A stretch of DNA of 34,686 nucleotides, taken from Bacteroidaceae bacterium (GTDB taxonomy: Bacteria; Bacteroidota; Bacteroidia; Bacteroidales; Bacteroidaceae). The DNA is taken from NCBI GenBank assembly GCA_017407905.1, contig JAFQVS010000053.1, positions 1-34,686 of the forward strand. The letters are read 5' to 3'. A program made the translations under genes and the position numbers. A model generated the notes under the pieces. The model worked only from the letters and a program-made list of their open reading frames with translations. It had not been told where the DNA came from and searched no databases. Positions 34,582 to 34,686 of this stretch are shown here, one piece after another; position 1 is the first letter of the stretch, and every line of letters begins with the position of its first letter.

Positions 34582-34609
34582 AAACAACTGCAAACAACAG
34601 TATTTATAA

Positions 34610-34680
34610 ACACAATCGAACTCCTCAGCCGCTACGCGCCAGCTCCTCTTTGTCGAAAGAGGAGCGGTAATAACGCTTTT
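34610..34680 (-). repeat. Hairpin repeat unit, subtype A (copy A3)
   Basis: Inverted copy of A1 and A2, with the same CGAC loop and GCTCCTCTTT arms. The match continues outward through GTTATT and AAAAGC, shared with A2. It ends six bases before the window end. Confidence 0.85.
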
Positions 34681-34686
34681 TTAAAC

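Noticed and set aside
34272-34613. A 113-codon minus-strand frame with repeated NSSPRWGAPLYYKK peptide
   Set aside because: It reads through repeats B5 and B4, the terminator and the rubredoxin gene in antisense. Repeat read-through explains it.
1-34686. The whole window as a composite transposon or integrative element bounded by inverted repeats
   Set aside because: No transposase, integrase, relaxase or target duplication was seen, and the interior includes housekeeping aroC. Contig breakage at dispersed repeats is simpler.

Overview
The window looks like chromosomal DNA of a gut-type member of the Bacteroidota, probably order Bacteroidales. The evidence is two SusC/SusD outer-membrane pairs, many lipoproteins with an acidic stretch after the lipid-anchored cysteine, GH92 mannosidases, and promoters of the Bacteroides form (TTTG, 19 to 21 bases, TAnnTTTG). 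Genus cannot be read from the sequence. Both ends lie inside the same family of dispersed hairpin repeats in opposite orientation, so the window may be a contig that broke at repeats; it need not be a mobile unit.

Layout. 1-562: array of hairpin repeats, then a terminator for the leftward genes. 563-7575 (minus strand): a mannose-glycan module with a GH5 beta-mannosidase/mannanase, a ROK sugar kinase and two GH92 alpha-mannosidases, consistent with breaking down high-mannose N-glycans or a related mannoside. 7860-13218 (plus): electron-transfer flavoprotein beta and alpha subunits, a long acyl-CoA dehydrogenase, a SlyD-like prolyl isomerase with a cysteine-rich tail, and chorismate synthase. 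13327-16731 (plus): a polytopic membrane protein with a large soluble domain, and a beta-propeller lipoprotein that carries a CxxCH motif; a strong hairpin terminator follows.

17111-33343 (plus) is the most striking part: a 16 kb operon-like block built as two cassettes of the same design, each a large fasciclin-like (FAS1) lipoprotein followed by SusC and SusD. A well-matched promoter and a 5'-end hairpin lie in front, and a perfect 38-base palindromic terminator lies behind. No glycosidase, peptidase, lyase or regulator is encoded in it. I infer an outer-membrane uptake or adhesion system in which FAS1 lipoproteins replace or supplement the usual surface binding proteins; the ligand is unknown.

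33471-34401 (plus): a zinc-less class III-type sirtuin and a 56-residue rubredoxin, then another palindromic terminator and the inverted repeat array that closes the window. No rRNA, tRNA, transposase, integrase or CRISPR array was seen.
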